This document shows, in pieces, positions 1 through 8,610 of a DNA stretch of 64,000 bases (the first letter of the stretch is position 1; each line of letters begins with the position of its first letter). Both the position numbers and the translations under genes were made by a program. The notes under the pieces are model-generated. The model was not told the origin of the DNA. It saw nothing but the letters and a program-made list of their open reading frames with translations, and ran no database searches. This DNA comes from Aquimarina sp. AU58 (GTDB lineage: Bacteria > Bacteroidota > Bacteroidia > Flavobacteriales > Flavobacteriaceae): the NCBI RefSeq assembly GCF_900312745.1, contig NZ_OMPD01000008.1, positions 427,617-491,616 on the forward strand. Direction: 5' to 3'.

Positions 1-299
1 AAAAAGCAGGACTACATACTCTTACTCAACACCTGGCAATGGAGCTGGCAGATCACGGGATTAGAGTAAATGCAGTATCTCCTGCCGTAGTCGAAACTCC
101 GGTTTATGATAGTGTTTTTGGCAGTGCCGAAGAAGCTAAAAAAGCGTTGGTAGGATTTAATAATTTTCACCCTATAGGAAGAAATGGAACTCCGCAAGAT
201 ATTGCCAATAGTATCACTTTTCTATTATCTGATAAAGCCTCCTGGGTTACTGGTGCGATATGGGATACTGATGGTGGCGTAATTGCCGGACGTAATTAA
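1..299 (+). CDS. Short-chain dehydrogenase/reductase, C-terminal part (cut by window start)
   Basis: Reading frame open from base 3 with no start, so the gene begins before the window. The first full codons read [19 protein letters not shown], the helix that follows the catalytic YxxxK of classical SDR enzymes; the first visible Lys is probably the catalytic one, with the Tyr outside the window. The [14 protein letters not shown] segment and the terminal [15 protein letters not shown] are the usual SDR substrate loop and C-terminal strand. An internal Met at base 39 is not a start, because the conserved helix runs through it. NAD(P)-dependent oxidoreductase of unknown substrate, cytoplasmic. 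Confidence 0.85.
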   Translation, partial: KAGLHTLTQHLAMELADHGIRVNAVSPAVVETPVYDSVFGSAEEAKKALVGFNNFHPIGRNGTPQDIANSITFLLSDKASWVTGAIWDTDGGVIAGRN

Positions 300-311
300 A
301 AAAATAATATC

Positions 312-345
312 AAAGTAAGGCCTCAAAAAGGAGGCTTTACTTTTT
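312..345 (+). terminator. Rho-independent terminator after the SDR gene
   Basis: Stem of 13 bases (312-324 with 331-343, one mismatch, core GGCCTC/GAGGCT) around an A-rich hexaloop, followed by T residues. It sits 12 bases after the SDR stop and just before the amine oxidase start. Confidence 0.8.
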
Positions 346-358
346 ACATTTAACTATA

Positions 359-1411
359 ATGAAATCAGAAGTACTTATAATTGGTGCCGGATTAACAGGA
401 TTGTTACTTGCTTATAGATTAAAAGGGCACAATATTTCTTTTAAAATTATCGAAGCTAGAAGTAGAATTGGTGGAAGAATACATACAGTTCTTACTAATG
501 ATGAAACACCAATAGAAATGGGAGCTACCTGGATAGGAATCCAACATCAGGAGTTACTAAAAGTATTAGAAGAATTAAAGCTACCTGTTTTTGAACAATT
601 CATAAAAGGAACTGCATTGTTTGAATCGCTATCTACTGCCCCACCTCAACACATACATTTACCACCAAACCAACAACCAAGTTACCGAATACAAGGAGGA
701 ACTATTGCTTTACTTAATACTTTGGCCTCATCTCTTACCAAGGAAGAACTTATTTTAAATGAAAAAGTAACAAGTATTAATTATACTAAAAATCAATTTG
801 AAATTAATACTACTAACCACAACTATCATGCGCATAAAGTAGTATCTACATTACCGCCTAAGCTTCTTGTAAATACTATACATTTTAATCCTTCTTTACC
901 TAAAAACACTCTTAAAATCGCTAACAATACCCATACCTGGATGGGAGATGCTATAAAGTTTGGAATTGCTTACAAAAGACCATTTTGGAAAGAAAACAAA
1001 TTTTCGGGAACTGTATTTAGTAATGTGGGGCCAATAACAGAACTATATGATCACTCAAATCACAGAAATACTAAATATGCCCTAAAAGGCTTTTTGCAAA
1101 ATGAAATGTATCTGGAAACCAAAAAGAACAGAAAATCTAAGGTGATACACCAACTTCAAAAACTCTTTGGTGATGCTGCTTTAGAATATTCTCAATATAA
1201 GGAAGAGATTTGGAGACAAGAATCCAATACCTTTAATGATTCTGAACATTTTATCTTTCCTCATCAAAATAACGGTCACCCTATCTATCAAAAAGATTTT
1301 TTTGATAATACCTTATTTATTGCAGGTGCTGAAACTGCAACTCAATTTGGAGGATATATGGAAGGTGCAGTTAAAAGTGCACAATCCATATATCAAAAAT
1401 TAAAAGAATAA
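359..1411 (+). CDS. Flavin-containing amine oxidase (monoamine oxidase family)
   Basis: FAD-dependent oxidoreductase of 350 residues. The N-terminus has the Rossmann dinucleotide fold with GAGLTG at residues 9-14, the ribose-binding acidic residue in IIEARSRIGGR (E32) and the GGR motif at 38-40. The EMGATWIG segment and the C-terminal FIAGAETATQFGGYMEGA (about 320-337) are the flavin-contacting signature of monoamine oxidases. It is shorter than eukaryotic MAO (about 520 residues) but within the range of bacterial members. No signal peptide, so cytoplasmic. The substrate (amine, or a desaturation or maturation target) cannot be read from sequence. It is a single gene between a terminator and a convergent phosphatase gene with a 3-base gap. 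Confidence 0.85.
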   Translation: MKSEVLIIGAGLTGLLLAYRLKGHNISFKIIEARSRIGGRIHTVLTNDETPIEMGATWIGIQHQELLKVLEELKLPVFEQFIKGTALFESLSTAPPQHIHLPPNQQPSYRIQGGTIALLNTLASSLTKEELILNEKVTSINYTKNQFEINTTNHNYHAHKVVSTLPPKLLVNTIHFNPSLPKNTLKIANNTHTWMGDAIKFGIAYKRPFWKENKFSGTVFSNVGPITELYDHSNHRNTKYALKGFLQNEMYLETKKNRKSKVIHQLQKLFGDAALEYSQYKEEIWRQESNTFNDSEHFIFPHQNNGHPIYQKDFFDNTLFIAGAETATQFGGYMEGAVKSAQSIYQKLKE

Positions 1412-1414
1412 CCC

Positions 1415-3055
1415 CTACTCTAATACAAAGGATAATACCTTTCCTGTAGCTCCGTTAGGGAAAGTAATTCCTAATAAAGCAGAAATAGTAGGTGCAATAT
1501 CCGGGATATATGTTTCTTGAGTCGTACTTCCTTTTTGTATTCCTTGTCCAAAAAATAATAAAGGGGCATGAGTATCATAGGTTAAACCACTCCCATGAGT
1601 CGAACCTGTTTTAGAATACGATATCGTAGCAGGATCCATCACATATACCACATCACCACTTCTTTTTTGATTAAATCCTTTTTGAATCAGCGCTGCAATA
1701 CCGGTAACATATTCACCTGTTTCTAATTGGTTCCTGGTAAATACTTTATCAATTTGATTTTCCTGAAGCATATAATGAGCGAGTGCTTTCTCAAGTTTTT
1801 CTGCAGATATTGTATGTTTTTTTAACATGTTATAATCAAAAAACACTTGATTGTTTGATATATTTTCGATCAATCCATCTACTTTAAACTGTGCTTTTAC
1901 AAATGCTTTAACCTTGGTCGTAAATGCATCTCTATCAAAATAACCTGCAGGAATCTTAACAGATTTTAAATATGACGGTACATGTACAGCTCCATGATCT
2001 GCCGTAAGGAAAACGGTATATTGCCCCTTACCTACTTTAGTATCCAAAGCATCAAAAAAACGTTCTAAATCTTTATCTAATCGCAAATATGTATCTTGAA
2101 TTTCTTTAGAATTTACTCCAAAGTTATGCCCAACATAATCTGTACTAGAAAAACTTACTGTAAGAAAATCTGTAGTCTTATCTGCTCCCAGTTGTTCCCC
2201 TTCGATTGCAGCAATTGCAAAGTCGGTGGTTAAGCTATTTCCATAAGCTGATGATTTAATAATATCATATCCAGAATTTTGATCTTTTAGCTTTGCTAAA
2301 TCATAAGGAAACGTAACTGTTTCTTTACCTTTATATCCGCCCTCGAACTCATTCTGATCCGGACCACTTTCTGCATATGTATTAATATCATAAAGGGTAT
2401 TCCATACTTTTAAATAAGACTCTGCCTGGTTAGAAGTATTAAATTTTTTAACCCAATCTGGTAATTCGTTACGGTAATAGGTACTGGTTATCCATTTCCC
2501 TTCATCTTTACCTCTAAACCAATATGCGCCATTGGCAGAATGGCCAGCTGGCAGAATAGCACCTCGGTCCTTTATAGCAATACCAATTGTTTTTCCTTTT
2601 AATTGTGTATGTAATCTATTTTGATCACTTACAGTAGATGTTTTCATACGACGAGGAGACATTCGTTCCATTTCGCTATTAGATCCTACTGCTTTAACCA
2701 ATGAATCGCTTGCACAATACACCATTGCTTTACCAAACTTATCATACCAATGATTAGAGATAATTCCATGATTTTTTGGTGTAGTTCCTGTATATATAGA
2801 AGCATGACCAGGACCGGTATAAGTAGGTACATAATTAAAATGATTGTTTTTACAATTAAAACCTTCATTGATCATACGCTTAAACCCCCTATCACCGAAT
2901 CGATTATAAAAACGGGTTAAATAATCATATCGCATTTGGTCTACAACAATACCAACTACCAGTTTTGGCGAACTATTGATTTGAACCGCTACCTGTGCTT
3001 TACAAGGCATGCAGCACAACGCAACTAATAAGATTAGAAATACTCTTTTTGTCAT
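1415..3055 (-). CDS. pafA: PafA-type alkaline phosphatase (type I phosphodiesterase/nucleotide pyrophosphatase superfamily)
   Basis: Exported phosphatase of 546 residues with a signal peptide (about 1-20, ending CKAQ). The alkaline phosphatase superfamily core is clear: metal ligand Asp39 in VVDQMRYDY, nucleophile Thr80 in TYTGPGHASIYTG, Asn101, and Lys162/Arg164 in IKDRGAILPAGH, which match the active-site residues known for Elizabethkingia PafA almost by number. Later metal-binding motifs are SSTDYVGHNFG, TADHGAVHVP and STHGSGLTYDTHAPLLFFG. Periplasmic or surface hydrolysis of phosphate monoesters is the known role. PafA is not usually tightly phosphate-repressed, and no Pho-like box was seen here. 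The gene is divergent from mlaE. Confidence 0.88.
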   Translation of the reverse strand: MTKRVFLILLVALCCMPCKAQVAVQINSSPKLVVGIVVDQMRYDYLTRFYNRFGDRGFKRMINEGFNCKNNHFNYVPTYTGPGHASIYTGTTPKNHGIISNHWYDKFGKAMVYCASDSLVKAVGSNSEMERMSPRRMKTSTVSDQNRLHTQLKGKTIGIAIKDRGAILPAGHSANGAYWFRGKDEGKWITSTYYRNELPDWVKKFNTSNQAESYLKVWNTLYDINTYAESGPDQNEFEGGYKGKETVTFPYDLAKLKDQNSGYDIIKSSAYGNSLTTDFAIAAIEGEQLGADKTTDFLTVSFSSTDYVGHNFGVNSKEIQDTYLRLDKDLERFFDALDTKVGKGQYTVFLTADHGAVHVPSYLKSVKIPAGYFDRDAFTTKVKAFVKAQFKVDGLIENISNNQVFFDYNMLKKHTISAEKLEKALAHYMLQENQIDKVFTRNQLETGEYVTGIAALIQKGFNQKRSGDVVYVMDPATISYSKTGSTHGSGLTYDTHAPLLFFGQGIQKGSTTQETYIPDIAPTISALLGITFPNGATGKVLSFVLE

Positions 3056-3092
3056 TATATTTTGAATTTAAATAGCTAAAATACTATTCCTA

Positions 3093-3100
3093 CAAATGTA
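3093..3100 (-). promoter_or_regulatory. Putative -7 promoter element of the phosphatase gene
   Basis: On the minus strand this reads TACATTTG, a match to the Bacteroidota -7 consensus TAnnTTTG, about 40 bases upstream of the phosphatase start. No convincing TTG -33 element was found at the expected spacing. Confidence 0.45.
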
Positions 3101-3168
3101 AAACTTTAATAGAAGGTTAAATGCTATGGATAATTTTTTTTCTATTTTAGCCTTTCTAATTATAATGC

Positions 3169-3906
3169 ATGTTTTACTTAGACGATATTGGTCGCTATTT
3201 TTTAATGTTAAAAGGCGTTTTTAGTCGAATGACTAAAGGTTCTGTGATACGGAATCTGATATTTAAAGAGATAGATGATTTAATTATTGGTTCTTTAGGA
3301 ATAACAGTATTTCTAGCCTTTTTTATTGGAGCGGTTGTAGCTATCCAAACTGCACTCAATCTTACTAACCCTCTAATTCCCAAAAAGCTTATTGCTTTTG
3401 CTTCAAGACAATCCGTAATACTTGAATTTGCTCCTACATTTATTTCTGTTATCATGGCAGGTAAAGTAGGTTCTTTTATTACCTCGAGTATTGGTACAAT
3501 GCGAGTAACCGAACAAATCGACGCACTAGAGGTAATGGGTATCAACTCTCTCAATTATTTAGTTTTCCCTAAAATCATTGCCATGCTTACTTATCCTTTT
3601 ATTATTGCGATAGCAATGTTTGTAGGTATATTTGGAGGATATGTTGCCGGAGTTTATGGGGGATTTATTTCTAGCTCAGAATTTTTGACAGGACTGCGAG
3701 AGGAGTTTATTCCTTATCACCTGGTATATGCTTTTATAAAAACTTTTTTATATTCTTTTCTACTAGCAACCATACCATCATTTCATGGGTATTATATGAA
3801 AGGTGGTGCACTAGAAGTTGGTAAAGCAAGTACTTCTGCCTTTGTATGGACTACGGTTTCTATTGTCATATCTAATTATATTCTCACTCAACTATTATTA
3901 AGCTAA
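3169..3906 (+). CDS. mlaE: MlaE-family ABC transporter permease
   Basis: Integral membrane protein of 245 residues with about five to six hydrophobic segments and the MlaE/YrbE family pattern: an amphipathic N-terminus, the central FAPTFISVIMAGKVGSFITSSIGTMRVTEQIDALEVMGIN stretch (split here by function: FAPTF, then the EQIDALEVMG coupling loop), and a C-terminal hydrophobic helix. The family moves phospholipids between the outer and inner membranes. The stop codon overlaps the start of the next gene by one base (TAATG), so the two are translationally coupled. No MlaD (MCE-domain) gene follows, although these systems normally need one; it must be elsewhere in the genome. Confidence 0.85.
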   Translation: MFYLDDIGRYFLMLKGVFSRMTKGSVIRNLIFKEIDDLIIGSLGITVFLAFFIGAVVAIQTALNLTNPLIPKKLIAFASRQSVILEFAPTFISVIMAGKVGSFITSSIGTMRVTEQIDALEVMGINSLNYLVFPKIIAMLTYPFIIAIAMFVGIFGGYVAGVYGGFISSSEFLTGLREEFIPYHLVYAFIKTFLYSFLLATIPSFHGYYMKGGALEVGKASTSAFVWTTVSIVISNYILTQLLLS

Positions 3907-4670
3907 TGATAGAAGTTACCAATTTACATAAAGGGTTTAACGGAGAAGAAATTCTAAAAGGAATTACTACAACCTTTGATAGAGGCAAAACTAATCTCAT
4001 CATTGGTACCAGTGGAAGTGGTAAAACTGTATTCTTAAAATGCTTACTTGGACTTTTTACTCCAGAACAAGGTTCTATTTGCTATGATGGTAGCACATAT
4101 TCCGAACTTAATGAGGAAGAACAAAGAAGCTTGCGAGAGCAGATGGGAATGGTTTTTCAGGGTAGTGCGTTATTTGACTCTATGACTGTAGAAGAAAATG
4201 TAATGTTTCCTCTTATGATGTTTACTAAACAAAAAAAGGAAGAAATGTTAGAGCGGGTTCATGAGGTTTTAGATCGTGTACATCTTGAAAATGCTGAGAA
4301 AAAGTTGCCTTCAGAAATTAGTGGTGGAATGCAAAAACGTGTTGCCATTGCACGTGCCATAGTAACGCGTCCCAAATATCTATTCTGTGATGAACCTAAC
4401 TCTGGACTTGATCCCAGAACTGCTATTGTTATAGATAATCTAATTAAAGAAATTACTGAAGAATACAATATCACCACCGTAATCAATACGCACGATATGA
4501 ATTCGGTAATGGAAATTGGTGAAAAAATCGTTTTTCTTAAAAATGGTAATTTAGAATGGGAAGGTGATAAAACCCAAATATTCAAAACCGATAATAAAGC
4601 AGTAACCGATTTTGTATACTCTTCTAATTTGTTTAAAAAAGTTCGTGATGCTCAATTAAAAGGGTTATAA
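3906..4670 (+). CDS. mlaF: MlaF-family ABC transporter ATP-binding protein
   Basis: Cytoplasmic ATPase of 254 residues. Walker A GTSGSGKT is at 34-41, the Q-loop is in MVFQGSALFDSMTV, the ABC signature is the MlaF-type ISGGMQKRVAIARAI, Walker B is YLFCDEPNSGLDP, and the H-loop is in NTHDMNS. The GGMQKR form of the signature and the pairing with an MlaE permease point to lipid transport rather than nutrient import. It overlaps mlaE by one base. It is followed by about 370 bases without a gene. Confidence 0.87.
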   Translation: MIEVTNLHKGFNGEEILKGITTTFDRGKTNLIIGTSGSGKTVFLKCLLGLFTPEQGSICYDGSTYSELNEEEQRSLREQMGMVFQGSALFDSMTVEENVMFPLMMFTKQKKEEMLERVHEVLDRVHLENAEKKLPSEISGGMQKRVAIARAIVTRPKYLFCDEPNSGLDPRTAIVIDNLIKEITEEYNITTVINTHDMNSVMEIGEKIVFLKNGNLEWEGDKTQIFKTDNKAVTDFVYSSNLFKKVRDAQLKGL

Positions 4671-4727
4671 TTAACGGTTTAAATAAGATTTAAAGATATC
4701 CTCATTACAATTGTTCTATCTTTTTGT

Positions 4728-4750
4728 GTAGTAGTAGTAGTAGTAGTAGT
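4728..4750. repeat. (GTA) triplet repeat, seven units
   Basis: Seven consecutive GTA units plus GT, in the gene-free stretch 4671-5038 between mlaF and the LRR lipoprotein gene. It lies outside any coding frame. The rest of the stretch holds only the hairpin at 4921-4950. Confidence 0.85.
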
Positions 4751-4920
4751 TTCAACAGTTCTTATTCCTTAATTCATATTATTAGCAAAGACCAATAGTA
4801 CACTAGGTCTCGGAGTCATTTCAATAACCAAAACTCTTCCTATAAATAAAACCAACGAATCAAATCCACCTATATTTGTTTTTGTTATTTATCATCTACA
4901 GTTTATAGCATCAATTAATA

Positions 4921-4950
4921 AGCAGGACTTCAAAAAATGTAAGTCCTGCT
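4921..4950 (-). terminator. Hairpin after the LRR lipoprotein gene
   Basis: Perfect 10-base stem AGCAGGACTT/AAGTCCTGCT around a 10-base loop, about 90 bases after the stop of the minus-strand LRR gene. There is no strong T run on either side, so termination is likely but not certain. The AGCAGGA half-stem recurs in the terminators at 7035 and 25472. Confidence 0.55.
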
Positions 4951-5038
4951 TATCAATTTAATTTAAGTAGCATTCTTTTCTGTTTGAAGCTACTTAATTT
5001 TCTTCATTTCTATACTCTGGTTTTTAAAAGCTACCTGA

Positions 5039-6847
5039 CTACCATGCGTCACATACCCTTTTAAACGTAGTTCCAGAATCCTTTATCCAATCTGCAATAT
5101 TGGATGCTGAGGGATCATCTACCTCTACACATAATCCAGGTGCATTACCTTGCATTGTTACATTGATTATTTTATCAGTAGCCCCATTTTTAAGGTTTAA
5201 GGACGTTAATTGATTGTCTTTGCAATATAATGTTTCTAAATTTGTATTCGCACTGGCATCCAAAGTAGTTAACAAGTTAGAAACACACCTCAATACAGTT
5301 AAAGCCTTATTATTACTAATATCCAAAGTGTTTAGCTTATTTCCTGTAACCCATAATAATTCTATAGCTGTATTCTTACTAATATCGATAACACTTAATT
5401 GGTTATAGGCAGGCGTTAAATCTACTAAATCTATATTTTTACTGACATCTAAAGTTGTTAGTCGGTTATTTGAACAACCTAATTCTTTTAAGTTAATATT
5501 CTTAGTAAGATCCAAGGTAGTTAATTGGTTACTTGCACAAAATAAACTTTCTAAAACTATGTTTTTACTTACATCCAAGATTCCTAATGGATTACTAGAA
5601 GACCCCAATACTTTTAAGTTACTATTTTTACCAACATTTAACATACTCAATTGATTATCAACACAATATAGCTCTTCTAAAACTATATTTTTACTAACAT
5701 CCAAAACTGTTAATTGATTCTTGCTACATATTAATTTTACTAGGTTGGTATTTTTACTAATATCCAAAGTCTTTAGTTTATTCATCCCACAATACAATGT
5801 TTCTAAAGCAATATTTACACTAACATCCAGAGTATTTAGTTCATTATTCCCACAATTCAATATTTTTAGATTACTATTATTACTAACATTCAAAATACCA
5901 ATTTGATTATAAAAGCAATGCAGTTCTTTTAGTACTGTATTCTTACTGACATCTAATACTTTTAGCATATTGACACTACAGTTCAGCCTTTCCAGATTAG
6001 TAAAATACTCAATACCTGTAAGGTCTGTTATATATGCCACAGGTACATCCACGTTTTTTACATTCTTGGCTTCTTCTATGGAGATTTCACCATCATCATT
6101 AATATCTATCTTAGGATCATGTTTTAAAAGTTTCTTTTTAAAATTTTTATCAGGAAAAACAATATTCTTTCCACTGGTCTTAAAAGTGATCTCAACATTG
6201 GCCTCTTTGCTTATATCGCCATTTACCGCCAATACTATTGCCGTAAGTTTAGGATGAGTTTTAGGATCAAACAAAGATGCCTCTTTTACCATCAATTTTC
6301 CAGTAATTTCATCTATAGACATAGCTCCTTTTGGAGTTTCATTTTTAAGACTAAAAGATAGTTCTCCCCGATTAGTTGTTGCTTCTACAGTACCTAGCTC
6401 CTGGCCTACTTTTGGATTTTCTTCAATAGTTGCTGTAAAATCTTTTATTGTAATGGTAGTCGCCCCTGAATCTTCAATGTCTTTAAGTACAATTGTTACA
6501 TTAGCCTCTTTAGTTACCTCTCCATTTACGGCCAATACTACAGCGGTAAGTTTATGGTAAGCTTCATAATCAAACAAAGACGCTTTTTTTACTGTGAGTT
6601 TTCCAGTAGCTGCATCTATAGCTATAGCTCCTTTGGGAGTTTCGCTTTTAATACTAAAAGCTAACTTTCCTTGATTGGTTGTCGCCTTTATAGTACCCAA
6701 CTCCTGATTCATTGTAGGGTTTTCTTCAATAGTAGTGGTAAAATCTTTGATGGTAATAGTAGTAATTACCGCATCATCATCTTTACTACAGGATACACCC
6801 ACCGTAATAATGATTATCAATAATACAAATAAATAAGTTTTTTTCAT
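5039..6847 (-). CDS. Lipoprotein with two cadherin-like domains and about 12 leucine-rich repeats
   Basis: Secreted protein of 602 residues. A lipoprotein signal ends at SCSKDDD (lipobox Cys about 20). Residues about 31-125 and 131-222 are two nearly identical cadherin-like units (TTITIKDFT..IEENP..GQELGT), a recent internal duplication. A linker with a calcium-type loop (DPKIDINDDGEISIEEA, about 245-261) follows. About 12 repeats of 21 residues then follow, of the form LxxLxCxxNxLxxLDVSKNxx, running to a C-terminal cap with two Cys (LCVEVDD, KRVCDAW). Bacterial proteins of this build sit on the cell surface and bind proteins or glycans; the ligand is unknown. There is no type IX sorting domain at the C-terminus. 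Transcribed alone. Confidence 0.8.
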   Translation of the reverse strand: MKKTYLFVLLIIIITVGVSCSKDDDAVITTITIKDFTTTIEENPTMNQELGTIKATTNQGKLAFSIKSETPKGAIAIDAATGKLTVKKASLFDYEAYHKLTAVVLAVNGEVTKEANVTIVLKDIEDSGATTITIKDFTATIEENPKVGQELGTVEATTNRGELSFSLKNETPKGAMSIDEITGKLMVKEASLFDPKTHPKLTAIVLAVNGDISKEANVEITFKTSGKNIVFPDKNFKKKLLKHDPKIDINDDGEISIEEAKNVKNVDVPVAYITDLTGIEYFTNLERLNCSVNMLKVLDVSKNTVLKELHCFYNQIGILNVSNNSNLKILNCGNNELNTLDVSVNIALETLYCGMNKLKTLDISKNTNLVKLICSKNQLTVLDVSKNIVLEELYCVDNQLSMLNVGKNSNLKVLGSSSNPLGILDVSKNIVLESLFCASNQLTTLDLTKNINLKELGCSNNRLTTLDVSKNIDLVDLTPAYNQLSVIDISKNTAIELLWVTGNKLNTLDISNNKALTVLRCVSNLLTTLDASANTNLETLYCKDNQLTSLNLKNGATDKIINVTMQGNAPGLCVEVDDPSASNIADWIKDSGTTFKRVCDAW

Positions 6848-7034
6848 TTTTAAAAGTTTTTAAAATTTTAGGATTCATTATTCTGTATATAAAAACGATA
6901 TAAAGAATAAATACCCCGACCCCTGAAAACAGTGATTTCACTCCTAATAGTTTGTCAAAAAACTTAGATTCATTTGTTACATTCTTTCAGTAAGTGAGTA
7001 CTATAAAATGTTTTTTAACTAATAATCATAGAAA

Positions 7035-7063
7035 AAGCAGGACCAAAAATATTGATCCTGCTT
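7035..7063 (-). terminator. Rho-independent terminator after the DapA-family gene
   Basis: Eight-base stem AAGCAGGA/TCCTGCTT. On the minus strand it is followed by a run of T, and it lies about 60 bases past the stop of the 7125-8030 gene. The stretch 6848-7034 holds nothing else recognisable. Confidence 0.75.
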
Positions 7064-7124
7064 ATTATTAAATCAGTTATATTAAATACAAAAATTAATT
7101 ACTCGTTTTTATTAGTATCCATTC

Positions 7125-8030
7125 TTATCCCAATACTTTTTCAATACCACACCCTGATTTTTCCAGAATAGTTTTTAACTCGTTACTTTCTATATCTGTT
7201 AATGATTTTAAAGGACTACGTAACCCCCCTCCCTCTTCTCCTAAAATCGTTAAACCTGCCTGAACTGCTCTTGGTAATCCTTTGTTAACTATAAATTTCA
7301 GGAGATTGATCTGTTTATAAAATATGTTTTGCGCATCTCTCAAATCATTTTTTTGAATTGCATCATACAACGCAATATTAAGTTCGGGAATAAGATTTGG
7401 AGCTGCAGTACACCAACCCGTTGCTCCTGCAGAAAGAGCGGCTAATGCCAAAGGATTCGAACCATTATAAAAAGCTACATCTTCCCCCAATTCTTTTCTT
7501 AAATAGTGCATACGTTGCACATCGCCTGTGCTTTCTTTAATCATGGTAACATTAGGGATTTCTAACAAACGTTTTAGTAATACAGGTGACATATCTACTC
7601 CACTTGTAGCAGGATTATTATAGGCCATAATCGGAATAGAAATCTGTTTTGCTACCGTGTCATAGTGTCGAACGATCTCATCATCTGTCAATTTCCAGTA
7701 ACTCATTGGGATGATCATAACCGCTGTAGCACCAGCTTTTTCTGCAAACTTAGCATGATGCACTGTTCTTTCTGTTGTTAGATTCGAAACTCCAACTAAA
7801 ACAGGAAGTCGTTTATTCACTTGCTGAATTGTTGCTTCGGTTATCGCCTCTTTTTCCTGATCAGTAAGATATGGAAGTACACCTGTACTTCCTAAAGGAG
7901 CAATACCGTGAGATCCATTCCTTATTAGTCGTTCTAAAAGTTTTCTAAACAAATCAACATCTACCTTTTCATTAGTATCAAATGGTGTTATTGGGTAAGC
8001 AATCACACCCTTAAATTGTACATTTTTCAT
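7125..8030 (-). CDS. DapA-family (dihydrodipicolinate synthase/N-acetylneuraminate lyase) aldolase
   Basis: TIM-barrel class I aldolase of 301 residues. The Schiff-base Lys165 is in MIKESTGD, Tyr137 is in IMAYNNPATSG, and the pyruvate-carboxylate loop is GSTG at 47-50, all as in the family. This is unlikely to be the housekeeping lysine enzyme. It is paired with a cupin gene (20-base gap) and faces a MocR regulator, an arrangement typical of catabolic lyases acting on 2-keto acids. The exact substrate cannot be assigned. Expression is probably controlled by the divergent MocR protein through the palindromes at 8531-8608. The short product before the terminator suggests a two-gene operon. Confidence 0.8.
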   Translation of the reverse strand: MKNVQFKGVIAYPITPFDTNEKVDVDLFRKLLERLIRNGSHGIAPLGSTGVLPYLTDQEKEAITEATIQQVNKRLPVLVGVSNLTTERTVHHAKFAEKAGATAVMIIPMSYWKLTDDEIVRHYDTVAKQISIPIMAYNNPATSGVDMSPVLLKRLLEIPNVTMIKESTGDVQRMHYLRKELGEDVAFYNGSNPLALAALSAGATGWCTAAPNLIPELNIALYDAIQKNDLRDAQNIFYKQINLLKFIVNKGLPRAVQAGLTILGEEGGGLRSPLKSLTDIESNELKTILEKSGCGIEKVLG

Positions 8031-8050
8031 AATGTATTTTTTTTTGATGA

Positions 8051-8512
8051 TTATAAATCTCTACCTTCTTCTTCACGAAGTGCCACACCTAAGTTTTGAA
8101 GCTGGGGTGCATTTTCGCTGGCAATGTATTTTGCATTTTTTGTACTACTCAAATTTTTATGACGATGCCAGGTCCAACTAGGAATGTATACAGCATCTCC
8201 TGCTTTCCAATCCACTCTCACACCTTCTATTTCGGTATACCCTTCTCCTTCGATTACATACAATAATGTTTCATACGTATGCCTATGTTTATTTGTCATT
8301 TGGTCTGGTAACAAACCTCCAATCGTCATACTTACATTTTTACTAGGTAGATCTATAAAAAAAACAGGATGTTTTCTTTCTGTAGAGAACTGATCGTGTA
8401 CCCCTGCATTTTCTACATTTTTATGTATTAATGTATCGGGCATTACAAATTTTGGTCTTGCAAAAGTTTCATGAAAATCTTTTGAACTGAATTTTTTTTC
8501 TTTAGTTTCCAT
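8051..8512 (-). CDS. Cupin-domain protein
   Basis: Small single-domain protein of 153 residues. The cupin core has metal-binding histidines in KHRHTYETLLYVIEGEGY (motif 1) and GDAVYIPSWTWHRHKNL (motif 2), so a metal-bound beta-barrel is expected. Such proteins act as dioxygenases, isomerases or small-molecule binders. The sequence is somewhat like the gentisate dioxygenase group, but at half the length this cannot be claimed. First gene of the operon with the DapA-family aldolase; the two probably work on the same compound. Confidence 0.75.
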   Translation of the reverse strand: METKEKKFSSKDFHETFARPKFVMPDTLIHKNVENAGVHDQFSTERKHPVFFIDLPSKNVSMTIGGLLPDQMTNKHRHTYETLLYVIEGEGYTEIEGVRVDWKAGDAVYIPSWTWHRHKNLSSTKNAKYIASENAPQLQNLGVALREEEGRDL

Positions 8513-8530
8513 TGTTTTCTAATTTTTGTT

Positions 8531-8548
8531 CATTGTATTATTACAATG
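8531..8548. promoter_or_regulatory. Palindrome in the cupin/MocR divergent promoter
   Basis: CATTGTA-TTAT-TACAATG, a perfect seven-base inverted repeat 18 bases upstream of the cupin start. It could be an operator for the cupin-aldolase operon. Confidence 0.45.
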
Positions 8549-8559
8549 TAAAAGTATTT

Positions 8560-8567
8560 TATATTTG
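8560..8567 (+). promoter_or_regulatory. -7 promoter element of the MocR gene
   Basis: TATATTTG, an exact match to TAnnTTTG, 43 bases upstream of the MocR start. Its last base is the first base of the left operator arm at 8567. Confidence 0.6.
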
Positions 8568-8608
8568 GACTATCTTTATGGTACAGAAAAGACATAAATA
8601 GATAGTCC
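8567..8608. promoter_or_regulatory. Probable MocR operator: GGACTATCT-N24-AGATAGTCC
   Basis: Two perfect nine-base arms facing each other at 8567-8575 and 8600-8608. The left arm overlaps the -7 element and expected transcription start; the right arm ends two bases before the MocR start codon. This is the expected place for autoregulation by a dimeric GntR-type protein. Confidence 0.6.
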
Positions 8609-8610
8609 AG

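Noticed and set aside
4728..4750. GTA repeat as a phase-variation switch
   Set aside because: Not inside a coding frame or at a promoter spacing that I can link to a gene.
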